Assembly: GCF_004016515.1 (NCBI RefSeq)
Contig: NZ_SACT01000002.1
Span: forward strand, 186,001 to 250,000
Length of the DNA: 64,000 nt
Origin: Rubrivivax albus
GTDB lineage: Bacteria > Pseudomonadota > Gammaproteobacteria > Burkholderiales > Burkholderiaceae_C
Direction of reading: 5' to 3'
A program made the translations under genes and the position numbers. The notes below the pieces were generated by a model. That model was not told where the DNA came from. It was given only the letters and a program-made list of their open reading frames with translations, and did not search any database. This document shows positions 51,429 through 59,567 of this stretch, in pieces (within the stretch, counting starts at the first letter, position 1; every line of letters starts with the position of its first letter).

Positions 51429-52768
51429 GCGAAGACGTCCTCGGTGAAGGTGCGCAGCCAGGCCTGCTGGTAACGCGCGCCCAGGCGGATCTGGTTGGCG
51501 CTGGCGTCCAGCGGCAGGAAACGCTTGCCGTTGATGCGCGCGATCTTCCCGTCCACCAGGCGGAACACGTCGGCCACGAACAGGCCGTACTGGCTGCCGG
51601 CCAGCGCGTAGCAGGTGTTCTCCCACACGGGCTCGGGTGCCGGGCGGCCGGCCAGCTGCTCGACGATGGCTCGCGCCACCGCCTTGGCCTGGTTGTTGGC
51701 CGAGAAGCCGCTCTTGGGCATGGCGTCGGCGATGCTCGCGTCGCCGATCACGTGCACGTTCGGCACGCGCTGGCTGGCGAAGTCGATGCGCTCGACCGGG
51801 CACCAGCCGGTCGCATCGGTCAGGCCCAGGTCCACCGCCAGGCGCGCGGCCTTCATCGGCGGGATGACGTTGACGACGTCGGCCTGGATGGTCTCGGCCT
51901 CGGTCTCCACGCGCATGGTCTTAGCATCGACCTTCAGCACTCGGCCGCCCTGGCTGCCGCGGATCCACGCGATGCCGCTGGCGCCGTCGGCGTGGCGCTT
52001 CAGCTCGGCGCCGGCGCTGATCTTCTGCGCGTAGTCGGGCGGCGGGTTGAAGCCGTACAGCCGGTTCCAGCCGAGCATCATCGTCTGGTCGGTGACGAAG
52101 CCGTCCTTGGGGTCGGCGATGATGACCTTGGCCGCCGGGTTGTGCTGCTGGAACCATTCGGCCATCAGCGCCGCGCGCTCGTACGGCCCGGGCGGGCAGC
52201 GGTACGGGTTGGGGGGCGCCGCGATGACGAAGACACCGCCCGGGCGCATGGCCTGCAGCTGGCGCGCCAGCAGCGCGGTCTGCGTGCCGGGGATCCAGCC
52301 CGAGGGCATGCGCGTCTCGGCCACCTCGCGGCTGTAGCCGGGAATGGCGTCGTACATCAACTCGATGCCGGGCGAGACGATCAGGCGGTCGTAGGGCAGC
52401 TGGCGCCCGCCGGCGGTGCGCAGCACGCGGCGCCCGGCGTCCAGTGCGGTCGCGGTGTCGATGACCACCTGCACGCCCCAGCGGCTGGCCAGTGCGTCGT
52501 AGGACACCTGAAGCGCCTGCATCGTGGTGTGGCCGTTGAGCACCTCGCTGGACCCGTACGGCCGCACGTAGAACGGCTGGCGCTCGACCAGCGTGACCTG
52601 CAGCGCCGGGTTGAAGAGCTTGAGGTACTTGGCGGCCGTGGCACCGCCGACGCCGCCGCCGACGACCACCACGCGCCCTGCAGCGCCCTGCGCGCGCAGC
52701 ACGGCGGGCGCGGCCACGAGACCGCCGAGGGCCAGGCCCATGCCCTGGAGAAGATCGCGGCGCCTCAT
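51425..52768 (-). CDS. fccB: Flavocytochrome c sulfide dehydrogenase, flavoprotein subunit
   Basis: A 447-residue FAD protein. A twin-arginine signal (MRRRDLLQGMGLALGGLV) exports it folded. The FAD motif is VVVGGGVGGATAAKYLKLF. The two redox-active Cys typical of FCSD are visible: NPYRCPPGPYERAAL and DATGWCPVERIDFAS. C-terminal block FAANN-type is seen as GFSANNQAKAVARAI, then ENTCYALAG. It oxidises sulfide to sulfur/polysulfide and reduces cytochrome c. Coupled on both sides (ATGA) to cytochrome c genes, which fits the FccAB layout. The flavoprotein also resembles SoxF. Confidence 0.9.
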   Translation of the reverse strand: MRRRDLLQGMGLALGGLVAAPAVLRAQGAAGRVVVVGGGVGGATAAKYLKLFNPALQVTLVERQPFYVRPYGSSEVLNGHTTMQALQVSYDALASRWGVQVVIDTATALDAGRRVLRTAGGRQLPYDRLIVSPGIELMYDAIPGYSREVAETRMPSGWIPGTQTALLARQLQAMRPGGVFVIAAPPNPYRCPPGPYERAALMAEWFQQHNPAAKVIIADPKDGFVTDQTMMLGWNRLYGFNPPPDYAQKISAGAELKRHADGASGIAWIRGSQGGRVLKVDAKTMRVETEAETIQADVVNVIPPMKAARLAVDLGLTDATGWCPVERIDFASQRVPNVHVIGDASIADAMPKSGFSANNQAKAVARAIVEQLAGRPAPEPVWENTCYALAGSQYGLFVADVFRLVDGKIARINGKRFLPLDASANQIRLGARYQQAWLRTFTEDVFA

Positions 52769-53184
52769 CGTGCGGCCTCCTGCATCGGAAGGGATTCGAA
52801 ATAGCTGCCCAGGGCCTGCAGGTCGGCGTCGGTGAAGCCGTCGGCCACGTGGCCCATCAGCGTGCTGGGGCGCGCGCCGCTGCGGAAGTCCTGCATCGTG
52901 CGCACGAACTGCGTGCGCGGCATGCCGGCCAGCGGCATGAAGGCCTCGTCGTCCAGCTGGCCGCGCGTGCCGTGGCAGGCGGCGCAGGTGTGCGCGATGG
53001 CCTCGCCGGCCGGGGCCGGCAGCGCCGTCAGCGGCGACGGCGTGGCCGGCGCGGGCTTGAGTGTCATCGGCGCCGGCGTCTGGGCCATCGATTCGGGCAG
53101 GTGCCACCAGCTGGTCGCGGCACCGAGCGTGCACAGCGCGGCCAGGATCCACAGTGGGCGGGCACGGTGTCGAAGTGTCTTCAT
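52765..53184 (-). CDS. Monoheme cytochrome c
   Basis: A 139-residue cytochrome with an N-terminal signal or anchor (RPLWILAALCTLGAATSWW), a Pro/Ala-rich linker, and one CxxCH site (TCAACHGTRGQL) followed by PLAGMPRTQFVRTMQDFRSG and MGHVADGFTDADLQALGSYF. The linker suggests a flexible domain that may shuttle electrons between FCSD and the oxidase. ATG at 53184 preceded by GGAGCCCGAG; ATG at 53196 also possible. The stop overlaps the FCSD start. Confidence 0.87.
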   Translation of the reverse strand: MKTLRHRARPLWILAALCTLGAATSWWHLPESMAQTPAPMTLKPAPATPSPLTALPAPAGEAIAHTCAACHGTRGQLDDEAFMPLAGMPRTQFVRTMQDFRSGARPSTLMGHVADGFTDADLQALGSYFESLPMQEAAR

Positions 53185-53197
53185 CTCGGGCTCCATC

Positions 53198-54421
53198 TCA
53201 GCGCACCATCACCCAGGCACCGATGGCGAAGTAGTGGACGATCCACAGCGCGATCAGCGCCACGGACCAGCGCCCCAGCCGTGCCACCGCAGGCGACGGC
53301 GTGTAGGTGCCGCGCGTCTGCCCGGCCTGCCAGGCCACCGTCAGCAGCCAGCCCAGCACCACGCCGCCGACGATGGCGAAGGTGGCGAAGAAGGTCACCG
53401 TGCTGTAGGCGTCGAAGTTGACGCGGTAGGTCATCGCGTCGTAGCCGTGCGCGCCCAGCAGCGTCACGTAGCGCAGCCACTCGCGTGCCGCGGCCACGAC
53501 GATCAGCGCCACCGCGCCGACGCCGAACACGGCGTAGCCCCAGCCGCCCTGGTCCAGCCGGCGGCCGAGTGCCGAGGGCAGCAGCACGGTGAGCACCAGC
53601 ATCGCCGCGGCCAGCACCATCGGCGCCGAACCCAGGAACCAGGCCATCTTCTCAGGCAGCATGGCCATCCAGGCCGCACCCGCCACCACCGCCACCGCGC
53701 CGCCGCCCAGCAGCAGCTGCTGCGACAGACGCTGCAGCAGCGCCAGGTAGCCGGCATCGGCTTCCTGTGCGCCGATCAGGTAGCGGCGCACCGCCACCAG
53801 CCAGGCGCCGGTGACCGGCGCGGCCAGCGCGATGAAGAAGGCAAAGCGCGCCACGCTGTAGGCGTGCAGCGTGCGGCCGGATGCGTCCACCGTGCCGCCG
53901 GGCGCGTACCACTCGCGCCACTGCTCGGGCCACAGCATCTGGTAGCTGAGCACGTGCATGATCCAGCCAACGAGCAGCAGCAGGGCCAGCGACGCCACCA
54001 TCAGCCAGCCACCGCGCGCCGGGCGCGCGCGCAGGTCCTCGTTGAGCCAGTAGAAGCCGTACATGGCGCTGTAGCCGGCGATCAGGATCACGATGAAGCC
54101 GATCACCCACCAGGCCGACAGCACGTTGCTCGTGTACCAGAAGGGGTCGTAGACCACCTGCACGAACAGCAGCGGCGCCACGCCGATGACGATGGCCACC
54201 GACACCGCGATCTTGCTGGTAGCCAGCATGGCCGCGGCCAGGCGGCGCCAGCGTACGTCGGCGCGGAAGGCGCCGGACAGCACCAGCGTGCCGGCGCCCA
54301 GCATCACCTGCACCGCGGCGATGTGCAGCGCGAAGGTCAGCACGCCCAGCAGCAGGAAGACCAGCGGGTGGGACGGCACGCCCGCGGGGTCGCGCAGCGC
54401 AAGCAGCATCTCGGCATTCAT
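53198..54421 (-). CDS. Cytochrome-bd-like membrane subunit (CydA'-like partner)
   Basis: A 407-residue protein with about ten membrane helices. Its first helix, LTFALHIAAVQVMLGAGTLV, echoes the partner gene's TIHVLASHTSVGAAVFF with the same H-[IV]-x-A pattern, so the two subunits look like paralogs, as in CydAA'-type enzymes. Another conserved-looking His is in WIMHVLSYQMLWPEQW. No quinol-binding loop with GRQPW is present. The start overlaps the stop of the cytochrome-c-fused subunit. I infer that the two form one oxidase. It could also be a membrane anchor not binding heme. Confidence 0.68.
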   Translation of the reverse strand: MNAEMLLALRDPAGVPSHPLVFLLLGVLTFALHIAAVQVMLGAGTLVLSGAFRADVRWRRLAAAMLATSKIAVSVAIVIGVAPLLFVQVVYDPFWYTSNVLSAWWVIGFIVILIAGYSAMYGFYWLNEDLRARPARGGWLMVASLALLLLVGWIMHVLSYQMLWPEQWREWYAPGGTVDASGRTLHAYSVARFAFFIALAAPVTGAWLVAVRRYLIGAQEADAGYLALLQRLSQQLLLGGGAVAVVAGAAWMAMLPEKMAWFLGSAPMVLAAAMLVLTVLLPSALGRRLDQGGWGYAVFGVGAVALIVVAAAREWLRYVTLLGAHGYDAMTYRVNFDAYSTVTFFATFAIVGGVVLGWLLTVAWQAGQTRGTYTPSPAVARLGRWSVALIALWIVHYFAIGAWVMVR

Positions 54422-55845
54422 CGGGGGGCTCCTTCAGCGTCGTCGGCGACCGACGGCAGCACGGCGGCCTGCCGCGTGCGCCGGTCCACCCAGGCCTGGG
54501 CAGCGGCCGGGTCGGACAGGCTGGCGATGTAGGTGGCCAGCGCCTCGGCCTCGTCATCCCGCAGCGGGATGGTGGGCATGTACATGGTGTTGCCGGTGGA
54601 CAGCGCGGCCTGCAGGTAGGCGGCCAGCGCCGGTACGTCGGTGTTGCCGCCGAAGTAGCGCGCCAGCGGCCGCATGCCGGTGTTGGTGAGCGAATGGCAG
54701 TTCGAGCAGGTGGTCAGCGCCAGAAAGCGGCCGGCCTCGAGCAGGTTGCTGCCGTCCACCTGCCGCAGCGCATCGGGCGCGAACGGGTGCAGCTTCAGGA
54801 AGCCGTGCGCCTCCAGCGCCGGCAGCTCGCTGCGGATGCCCATGCCCGGCACGTCGCGGGCGATGACCTGGTTGCTGTAGACGTACTGGCCGGCGACGAA
54901 CGGCTTGCGGATCGATTCGCGCGTGGTCTCGCCGGGCCACAGGCCCAGCACCAGCAGCGCCACCGTCATCACCGAGGCCATGGCCATGTGCACGCGCCTG
55001 GGCTGCACCAGGGTCCAGACGAACCAGGCCAGCGTCAGCGCGAGCACGGTGGCCATGGCCGGCGCATAACCGGCGGGCATGCGGTTCTCCAGCACCACCA
55101 GGGCCGACTCCGGCAGCGTGGCCAGGTACCACCGCTGCAGCAGCGCGCCGGCCACGGTGGACACGATGCCCACCCAGGCCAGCACGCGCAGCACGCGCCG
55201 CTTGACGTCGGCATCCTCGAAGCGCGAGGCCACGATGCCGCCCACCACCGCCGTCATCGTCAGCATGAAGGCGGTGCGCAGCGCCAGCTGGGCCCAGGTG
55301 TTGGCGCCGTAGAAGCCGTTGAGGTAGCCGCCGTCGGTGAACCACTCGGGCTGCCCCGGCCACATCATGAAGCTGAGGATGCCGATGATGATCAGCATCG
55401 TCGTGTAGCCGGCCAGGCCGAACACCAGCGCGATGTTCAGGTGCGTGCGGCGGTCCACCTTGCCGGCCAGGTAGACCAGCATGTAGACGCCCACCACCTC
55501 GATGACGAAGAAGACCCACTCGGTGGCCCACTTCCACACGAAGCTGTGAATCAGCGCCGAGATGCCGCGCGGGCTGGCCACCGTGGTGCTGTACCAGATG
55601 CCCGGCCCGGTGATCGAGCCGATCACGTAGCTGAAGACCAGCAGGAACAGGCCGTAGCGGCGGATGAAGTCCAGGTACTCCGGCTTGTCCACGCGGTGGG
55701 CGTAGACCGCCAGGCCGGCGAAGAACACTGCGGCGCCGACCGAGGTGTGCGAAGCCAGCACGTGGATCGTGGCGATGATGCCGACGATCCAGCCGCTGCC
55801 CACGCCCGGTTCGAACCAGGTGGGATAGAGACCGATCAGGTCCAC
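54418..55845 (-). CDS. Cytochrome-bd-like oxidase subunit I fused to C-terminal cytochrome c
   Basis: A 475-residue fusion. The first ~330 residues are a CydA-like membrane part with eight or nine helices (IIATIHVLASHTSVGAAVFF, GSITGPGIWYSTTVASPRGI, WKWATEWVFFVIEVVGVYML). The C-terminal ~120 residues are a monoheme cytochrome c: TTCSNCHSLTNTG near residue 380 and a likely Met ligand in GNTMYMPTIPL near 423. The quinol loop GRQPW is absent, so the electron donor is probably a cytochrome c. This matches the OR-C branch of the bd superfamily. Start is GTG at 55845 with AAGGAG upstream. Its placement with FCSD suggests sulfide as electron source. Confidence 0.8.
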   Translation of the reverse strand: MDLIGLYPTWFEPGVGSGWIVGIIATIHVLASHTSVGAAVFFAGLAVYAHRVDKPEYLDFIRRYGLFLLVFSYVIGSITGPGIWYSTTVASPRGISALIHSFVWKWATEWVFFVIEVVGVYMLVYLAGKVDRRTHLNIALVFGLAGYTTMLIIIGILSFMMWPGQPEWFTDGGYLNGFYGANTWAQLALRTAFMLTMTAVVGGIVASRFEDADVKRRVLRVLAWVGIVSTVAGALLQRWYLATLPESALVVLENRMPAGYAPAMATVLALTLAWFVWTLVQPRRVHMAMASVMTVALLVLGLWPGETTRESIRKPFVAGQYVYSNQVIARDVPGMGIRSELPALEAHGFLKLHPFAPDALRQVDGSNLLEAGRFLALTTCSNCHSLTNTGMRPLARYFGGNTDVPALAAYLQAALSTGNTMYMPTIPLRDDEAEALATYIASLSDPAAAQAWVDRRTRQAAVLPSVADDAEGAPR

Positions 55846-55897
55846 GGGCTTGTCTCCTTGTGCGGGTGCCGACGAGGGCGGGGGGCCTTGGCCGCGC

Positions 55898-56308
55898 TCA
55901 GAACGCCAGCGTCTGCACGCCCGGCTTCAGCAGGTGCGCGGCCACGTCGGCCGGCTTGGCCGGCGTGACGCCGGGCAGCAGGTCACTGGCCTGGCGGCCG
56001 GTGTTGGGCAGGTACAGCGCGCACACCTCGACCCGCGCGCCGCCCTTCATCAGGCTGACCAGCATCTGCTGCGGCGTGACGTTGCGCGGCTTGAGCGCAG
56101 GCGACTCTGCGCCCTGGACCGCGATGTCGCCGGCGGCGTCGCACAGCAGCACGCGCACCTGCGCCTGCTGCTGCTGCGCCTGCGTGGCCAGCACCATCGC
56201 CGCGCCCTGCGCCATCGGGCTGCCGGTATGCACGGAGACGAACAGTTCGGCGGCGGGGGCGGTGGTGGCTAGCGCCAGGGTGGTGGCCAGGGTGATCAGG
56301 GACTTCAT
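55898..56308 (-). CDS. Periplasmic DsrE-like sulfur-relay protein
   Basis: A 136-residue exported DsrE/F-fold protein. The signal peptide ends near APAAE (residue 20). DsrE hallmarks are AQGAAMVLATQAQQQQAQVR, the Cys in VRVLLCDAAGDIAV, and a second Cys in ARVEVCALYLPN, the position of the sulfur-carrying cysteine in DsrE. Most DsrE proteins are cytoplasmic; an exported form may bind sulfane sulfur produced by the FCSD encoded downstream. First gene of the operon, 61 bases after the predicted transcription start of the sigma-54-like promoter. Confidence 0.84.
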   Translation of the reverse strand: MKSLITLATTLALATTAPAAELFVSVHTGSPMAQGAAMVLATQAQQQQAQVRVLLCDAAGDIAVQGAESPALKPRNVTPQQMLVSLMKGGARVEVCALYLPNTGRQASDLLPGVTPAKPADVAAHLLKPGVQTLAF

Positions 56309-56370
56309 GCGGTACTCCAGGTGAGGCCTGCGCGCTGACTGACAGCGCACGGATGCGAACAGTGACGTAC

Positions 56371-56384
56371 CTGATGCTTATCAA
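56371..56384. promoter_or_regulatory. FNR/Anr-like box upstream of dsrE-like gene
   Basis: Read on the minus strand, TTGATAAGCATCAG matches the FNR consensus TTGAT-N4-ATCAA at 9 of 10 defined bases. It overlaps the -12 part of the sigma-54-like core, so only one of the two readings may be real. Confidence 0.45.
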
Positions 56385-56395
56385 GACCCGTGCCA
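56380..56395 (-). promoter_or_regulatory. Sigma-54-like promoter core of the DsrE/oxidase/FCSD operon
   Basis: On the minus strand the sequence TGGCACGGGTCTTGAT matches the -24 element of sigma-54 promoters perfectly (TGGCACG) and the -12 element except that GC is GA. The predicted start is about 56369, giving a 61-base leader to the dsrE-like gene. The same word with one change occurs in front of cydP at 63181-63196. Confidence 0.6.
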
Positions 56396-56470
56396 TCCGA
56401 TAGCGTCGGGAAAACTCTCCACGAATCAATGATTTGCACGCTCGTCGTCGACGAGGCTGCATCGGGAATG

Positions 56471-56506
56471 CTGCCACTGTCATGACAGTACGTCACGTTG
56501 ACAGTG
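56471..56506. promoter_or_regulatory. Upstream activator-type dyads of the DsrE/oxidase/FCSD operon
   Basis: ACTGTCATGACAGT (56476-56489) is a perfect 14-base palindrome, and CACTGTC (56475-56481) pairs with GACAGTG (56500-56506) as a second, wider dyad. A 17-base stretch at 56471-56487 (CTGCCA-N2-GTCATGACA) is repeated in front of cydP with only the two N bases changed. It ends up 76 bases upstream of the sigma-54-like core, as expected for an enhancer site. Confidence 0.6.
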
Positions 56507-56523
56507 TCCCGTGCCAACGCAAC

Positions 56524-56557
56524 GCGGCCCCGGATCGCCTGGGCGGGCCGGGGCCGC
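56524..56557 (-). terminator. Hairpin after the truncated globin gene
   Basis: GCGGCCCCGG / CCGGGGCCGC, a perfect 10-base stem with a 14-base loop, 50 bases past the globin stop. No T tract follows on the minus strand. Likely end of the cydP-A-B operon transcript. Confidence 0.5.
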
Positions 56558-56606
56558 GAGGATGGGCGTGGTCGACGCAGGTGCTGTCGGCAGTGCCTGT
56601 TGCCGC

Positions 56607-57026
56607 TCAGGCGGGGTCACAGGCGCAGGGGCGCGCCTCGGTGTTGACCATGTGGTCGGCCAGCGCGGCCAGGCGCTGCTCGATGGCGCCGCGCAGCGCC
56701 GCGTCGGGCACCTGCGCCTGCAGCGCCTCGCGCATGCACAGCATCCACTCGTCGCGCTCCAGCGGGCCGATGGCGTAGGGCCGGTGGCGCATGCGCAGCC
56801 GCGGGTGGCCCAGGCGCTGCACGTACAGCGGCGGGCCGCCCAGCCAGCCGGAGAGGAACTCGAACAGCCCCTGGCGCGCGCCGTCCAGGCTTTCCGGGTG
56901 GATGCGGCGCGCGTTGTAGGCCTCTGGCAGTTCGTCCATCAGGGCGTAGAAGCGGTCGACCAGGCGGTGCAGGCCGGGTTCGCCGCCCAGGGCGGCATAG
57001 GGTGTGTGGGCTGGCGTGAGGGTCAT
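56607..57026 (-). CDS. Truncated hemoglobin (group II-like)
   Basis: A 139-residue globin of the 2/2 type. Start of the fold: PYAALGGEPGLHRLVDRFYA, followed by FEFLSGWLGGPPLYVQRLGH, where the C-terminal His is in the position of the proximal ligand, and RHRPYAIGPLERDEWMLCM. The Trp-Gly motif fits group II. It binds O2, NO or sulfide. Its start overlaps the transporter stop (ATGA). Being last in the bd oxidase operon suggests defence against NO or sulfide under low oxygen. Confidence 0.88.
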   Translation of the reverse strand: MTLTPAHTPYAALGGEPGLHRLVDRFYALMDELPEAYNARRIHPESLDGARQGLFEFLSGWLGGPPLYVQRLGHPRLRMRHRPYAIGPLERDEWMLCMREALQAQVPDAALRGAIEQRLAALADHMVNTEARPCACDPA

Positions 57027-58015
57027 CGGGGAAACGGTTGGGGTGTGGCGGCCACGGGGGCGCCAAAGAAGCGGTCGGTGAAGCGCACGTACCAGGCTGC
57101 GGCCTGCACCTGCACCACGTAGGCCATCGCGATCAGCAGCGCCGCTTCCGCGCCCTGCGCGCGGAAGACGCCGATGGCGATCGCCAGCGCGATGGACAGG
57201 TTGCGCATCACGGTGCCGTAGACCAGGGCGATGGCGTCGCCGCGCGCGAACAGCATGCGCCCCACCACGGTGGAGATGCCGAAGTTCAGTGCGTAGATCA
57301 CCACCAGCGGCCACAGCAGCGTCAACAGTGCGGCGGGGTCGCGCCCGATGTCGGGCGCCTTCAACGCCATCGACACGAAGACGATGCCCAGCACACCCAG
57401 CGTGGACCAGGGCGGGAAGCGCAGCTTCAGGTGCGTGTCGAAGGCCTCGGCACCGTGGCGCGCCACCAGCCAGCGCTGCGTGGCCCAGCCCAGCGCCATC
57501 GGCAGGAACACGATGAGGGCGATCTGCGCCATCACCGAGGCCATCGGGATCTCGACCACCGCGCCCATCAGCAGCTTCAGGTAAAGCGGCGCCAGCAGGG
57601 CCCCGGCGATGAGGCCGATCACCGTCATCTTCACCGCTGCCGGCACGTTGCCCCTGGCAAAGCCGGTCCAGGAGATCGTCATGCCCGAGGTCGGCAGCAG
57701 CGCCGTCAGCAGCAGCGCCAGTTGCAGCGCCGGCTGACCGGGAAAGAAGACGCGCCCGGCCGCCCAGCCCACCAGCGGCATCAGCACGAAGTTGATGACC
57801 AGCGCCACGGCGTGCAGCCGGCCGTGGCCGCGCGCCGCCAGGGCCTTGAACTTCAGCGACACCATCATCGGGTAGACCATCAGCAGCGTCAGCGGCAAGA
57901 TGGCCGCGCGCAGGAAACCGGCGTCGGTGACGGTGCCGAAGGCCAGCCCCAGCACCATGGCGCCGGGGATGCTCCAGACCAGGTGCTTCTGCAGCCAGGC
58001 CAGCAGGGTGGACAT
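57023..58015 (-). CDS. SBF/Acr3-like membrane transporter
   Basis: A 330-residue transporter with about ten membrane helices (GAMVLGLAFGTVTDAGFLRA, LLLTALLPTSGMTISWTGFA, YGTVMRNLSIALAIAIGVF). The TALLPTSGMTISWTG and GTVMRNLSIAL blocks are the discontinuous-helix motifs of the bile acid:sodium symporter superfamily, and the sequence is nearest to arsenite (Acr3-like) members of that family. The substrate is uncertain: no ars genes adjoin, so another anion is possible. Coupled to the globin gene. Confidence 0.8.
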   Translation of the reverse strand: MSTLLAWLQKHLVWSIPGAMVLGLAFGTVTDAGFLRAAILPLTLLMVYPMMVSLKFKALAARGHGRLHAVALVINFVLMPLVGWAAGRVFFPGQPALQLALLLTALLPTSGMTISWTGFARGNVPAAVKMTVIGLIAGALLAPLYLKLLMGAVVEIPMASVMAQIALIVFLPMALGWATQRWLVARHGAEAFDTHLKLRFPPWSTLGVLGIVFVSMALKAPDIGRDPAALLTLLWPLVVIYALNFGISTVVGRMLFARGDAIALVYGTVMRNLSIALAIAIGVFRAQGAEAALLIAMAYVVQVQAAAWYVRFTDRFFGAPVAATPQPFPR

Positions 58016-58033
58016 GGGTGGCTCCGGTGCGGG

Positions 58034-58468
58034 TCAGGCCGACGTGGCGTCGGCGGCCGTGGTGCTGGACACGGCCTCGAGCCGGTCCACCACACGGCGC
58101 AGCGCCGCGTGCGCGCGTTCGCAGGCCGGGCGCACGCCCGGCTGCGTGGCCAGCGCGCCGATGGCGCGCGGGTCCTGCAGCACGATGCGGGTGCGGCCGG
58201 GCTCGCGCTCGGAGACGCCGCAGCCGCAGGGCAGCAGCGCGGCGATGTCGGGTTCCGCGTCCATCAGCGCATGGGCGATCGCCGGGCTGCACACACCCAG
58301 CAGGCGCTGCGGGGGGCTGTCCAGGCCGAGCTTGGCCTTCAGCGTGGCCTGCACGTCGACCTCGCTGACGATGCCCATCTGCTCGGCCGTCAGCGCGGCG
58401 CGCAGGGTGTCGATGGCCGCCGGCAGCGGCTGCGGCAGTTCGACGGCGAAGGCGTAGGGAATGCTCAT
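58034..58468 (-). CDS. DUF302 domain protein
   Basis: A 144-residue soluble protein. The DUF302 signature is seen in TLRAALTAEQMGIVSEVDVQ, LKAKLGLDSPPQRLLGVCSP and HALMDAEPDIAALLPCGCGV. Members bind small molecules or act in sulfur/heavy-metal contexts; the biochemical role is unknown. Three Cys near the middle (GVCSP, LPCGCGV) are noteworthy. In the bd operon between ybgE and the SBF transporter. Confidence 0.84.
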   Translation of the reverse strand: MSIPYAFAVELPQPLPAAIDTLRAALTAEQMGIVSEVDVQATLKAKLGLDSPPQRLLGVCSPAIAHALMDAEPDIAALLPCGCGVSEREPGRTRIVLQDPRAIGALATQPGVRPACERAHAALRRVVDRLEAVSSTTAADATSA

Positions 58469-58502
58469 GGGGATGCTTTCGGAAGGCGGAGGGAGGGAAG
58501 GG

Positions 58503-58781
58503 TCAGGGCATGAACCGCAGCCAGGCCGCCAGGGCCAGCGCGGCGGTCACGGCCCAGCCGGAAAACGCGGCGCGCAGCAACGGCTGACGCGGCACGAAGC
58601 CCACGCCGCGCACGAAGCCGGCGCTCATGGCCCAGAAGAGCGCCATCGCCAGGCCGTGGTCGGCCTGGCCAGCGGCGTTGGTCATCAGCGGCGGGTACAG
58701 CGTGCCCACCAGCATCAGGGCCAGCGCCGCGGCCAGGCTGGGGCCGTGCAGGCGGGGTGAAGGGGGCGCGGCGTCGGTCAT
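58503..58781 (-). CDS. ybgE: Cyd operon YbgE-type membrane protein
   Basis: A 92-residue protein with three transmembrane helices (AALALMLVGTLYPPLMTNAA, HGLAMALFWAMSAGFVRGVG, FSGWAVTAALALAAWLRFM). It matches the YbgE family that accompanies cydABX; the FVRGVGFVPR loop is typical. The start overlaps the cydX stop (ATGA), so the two are co-translated. An accessory, probably non-essential, subunit or assembly factor of cytochrome bd. Confidence 0.82.
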   Translation of the reverse strand: MTDAAPPSPRLHGPSLAAALALMLVGTLYPPLMTNAAGQADHGLAMALFWAMSAGFVRGVGFVPRQPLLRAAFSGWAVTAALALAAWLRFMP

Positions 58782-58909
58782 CGCGGGTTGCCGTCGTCGT
58801 CGTGCCGCAGGGCGGCGAGCCGGGCTTCCTCGTTCTCGCCCCACATCGCGTTCATCACGGCCAGCAGCACGGCGAAGCCGACCCCCAGCATCCAGGCGAA
58901 GTACCACAT
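58778..58909 (-). CDS. cydX: Cytochrome bd small subunit CydX
   Basis: A 43-residue single-helix protein. Signature is MWYFAWMLGVGFAVLLAVMN followed by AMWGE and a charged tail (NEEARLAALRHDDDGNPR). CydX stabilises the heme site of cytochrome bd. It is placed 12 bases after the Rieske gene and separated from cydB by two other genes, which is unusual because cydX normally follows cydB directly. Confidence 0.93.
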   Translation of the reverse strand: MWYFAWMLGVGFAVLLAVMNAMWGENEEARLAALRHDDDGNPR

Positions 58910-58921
58910 GGTCGTGCTCCT

Positions 58922-59524
58922 TCAGGCGGCGTCGCCAATGCGCAGGCGCGATGCGCTGACGAACGTGTGCGGCGGGATCTCGAGGTTGGTCGGCGCGGGC
59001 TTGTTCTTGAACACGCGGCCGGCGCCGTCGAAGGTCGAGCCGTGGCAGGGGCAGAAGAAGCCGCCGGGCCAGTCGGCCGGCAGGCTGGGGTTGGCCGTGC
59101 CCTGCGGCGCCACGGTCGGCGAGCAGCCCAGGTGCGTGCAGATGCCGATGGCGACGAACCACTCGGGGTTCTTCGAGCGCGCCGGGTTGGCCAGGTCCTC
59201 TGACAGGCCGTCCTTGCTCGACGACGGGTCGGCCAGTTCGGCGTCGTGGCCCTGCAACGCGGCGATCATCTCCGGCGTGCGGCGCACCACCCACACCGGC
59301 TTGCCGCGCCACTCGGCCACCTTCATGCCGCCGGGCGGGATGTCGCCGATGTCCACCTCCACCGGCGCACCGGCAGCGCGTGCACGCTCGCTGGGGGCCA
59401 GCGTGGAGACGAAGGGCACGGCGGTGGCCACGGTGGCCACGCCGCCGGCGACGCCGGTGGCGATCAGCCAGGTGCGGCGCTCGGGGTCGCTGGCGGATGG
59501 CTGGGGCAAGGCAGTGTCGGTCAT
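58922..59524 (-). CDS. petA: Rieske [2Fe-2S] protein (PetA-like), orphan
   Basis: A 200-residue Rieske protein of the cytochrome bc1 type. A signal anchor lies at about residues 19-40 (TWLIATGVAGGVATVATAVP). The cluster motifs are CTHLGC and CPCHGSTFD, complete with two Cys and two His, plus the disulfide Cys pair. Block APVEVDIGDIPPGGMKV is typical of PetA. No cytochrome b or c1 gene is near, and it sits between cydAB and cydX, so it may serve the bd oxidase or be a duplicate of a bc1 subunit. 200 residues is normal length. Confidence 0.92.
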   Translation of the reverse strand: MTDTALPQPSASDPERRTWLIATGVAGGVATVATAVPFVSTLAPSERARAAGAPVEVDIGDIPPGGMKVAEWRGKPVWVVRRTPEMIAALQGHDAELADPSSSKDGLSEDLANPARSKNPEWFVAIGICTHLGCSPTVAPQGTANPSLPADWPGGFFCPCHGSTFDGAGRVFKNKPAPTNLEIPPHTFVSASRLRIGDAA

Positions 59525-59567
59525 GGGGTCCTCCTGGACTCGAGTGACGGGTGATGGGCAGAGCCAG

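Noticed and set aside
54418..55845. Ordinary quinol-oxidising CydA
   Set aside because: It has no GRQPW quinol loop and has an added cytochrome c domain; the true cydA is at 61445-63001.
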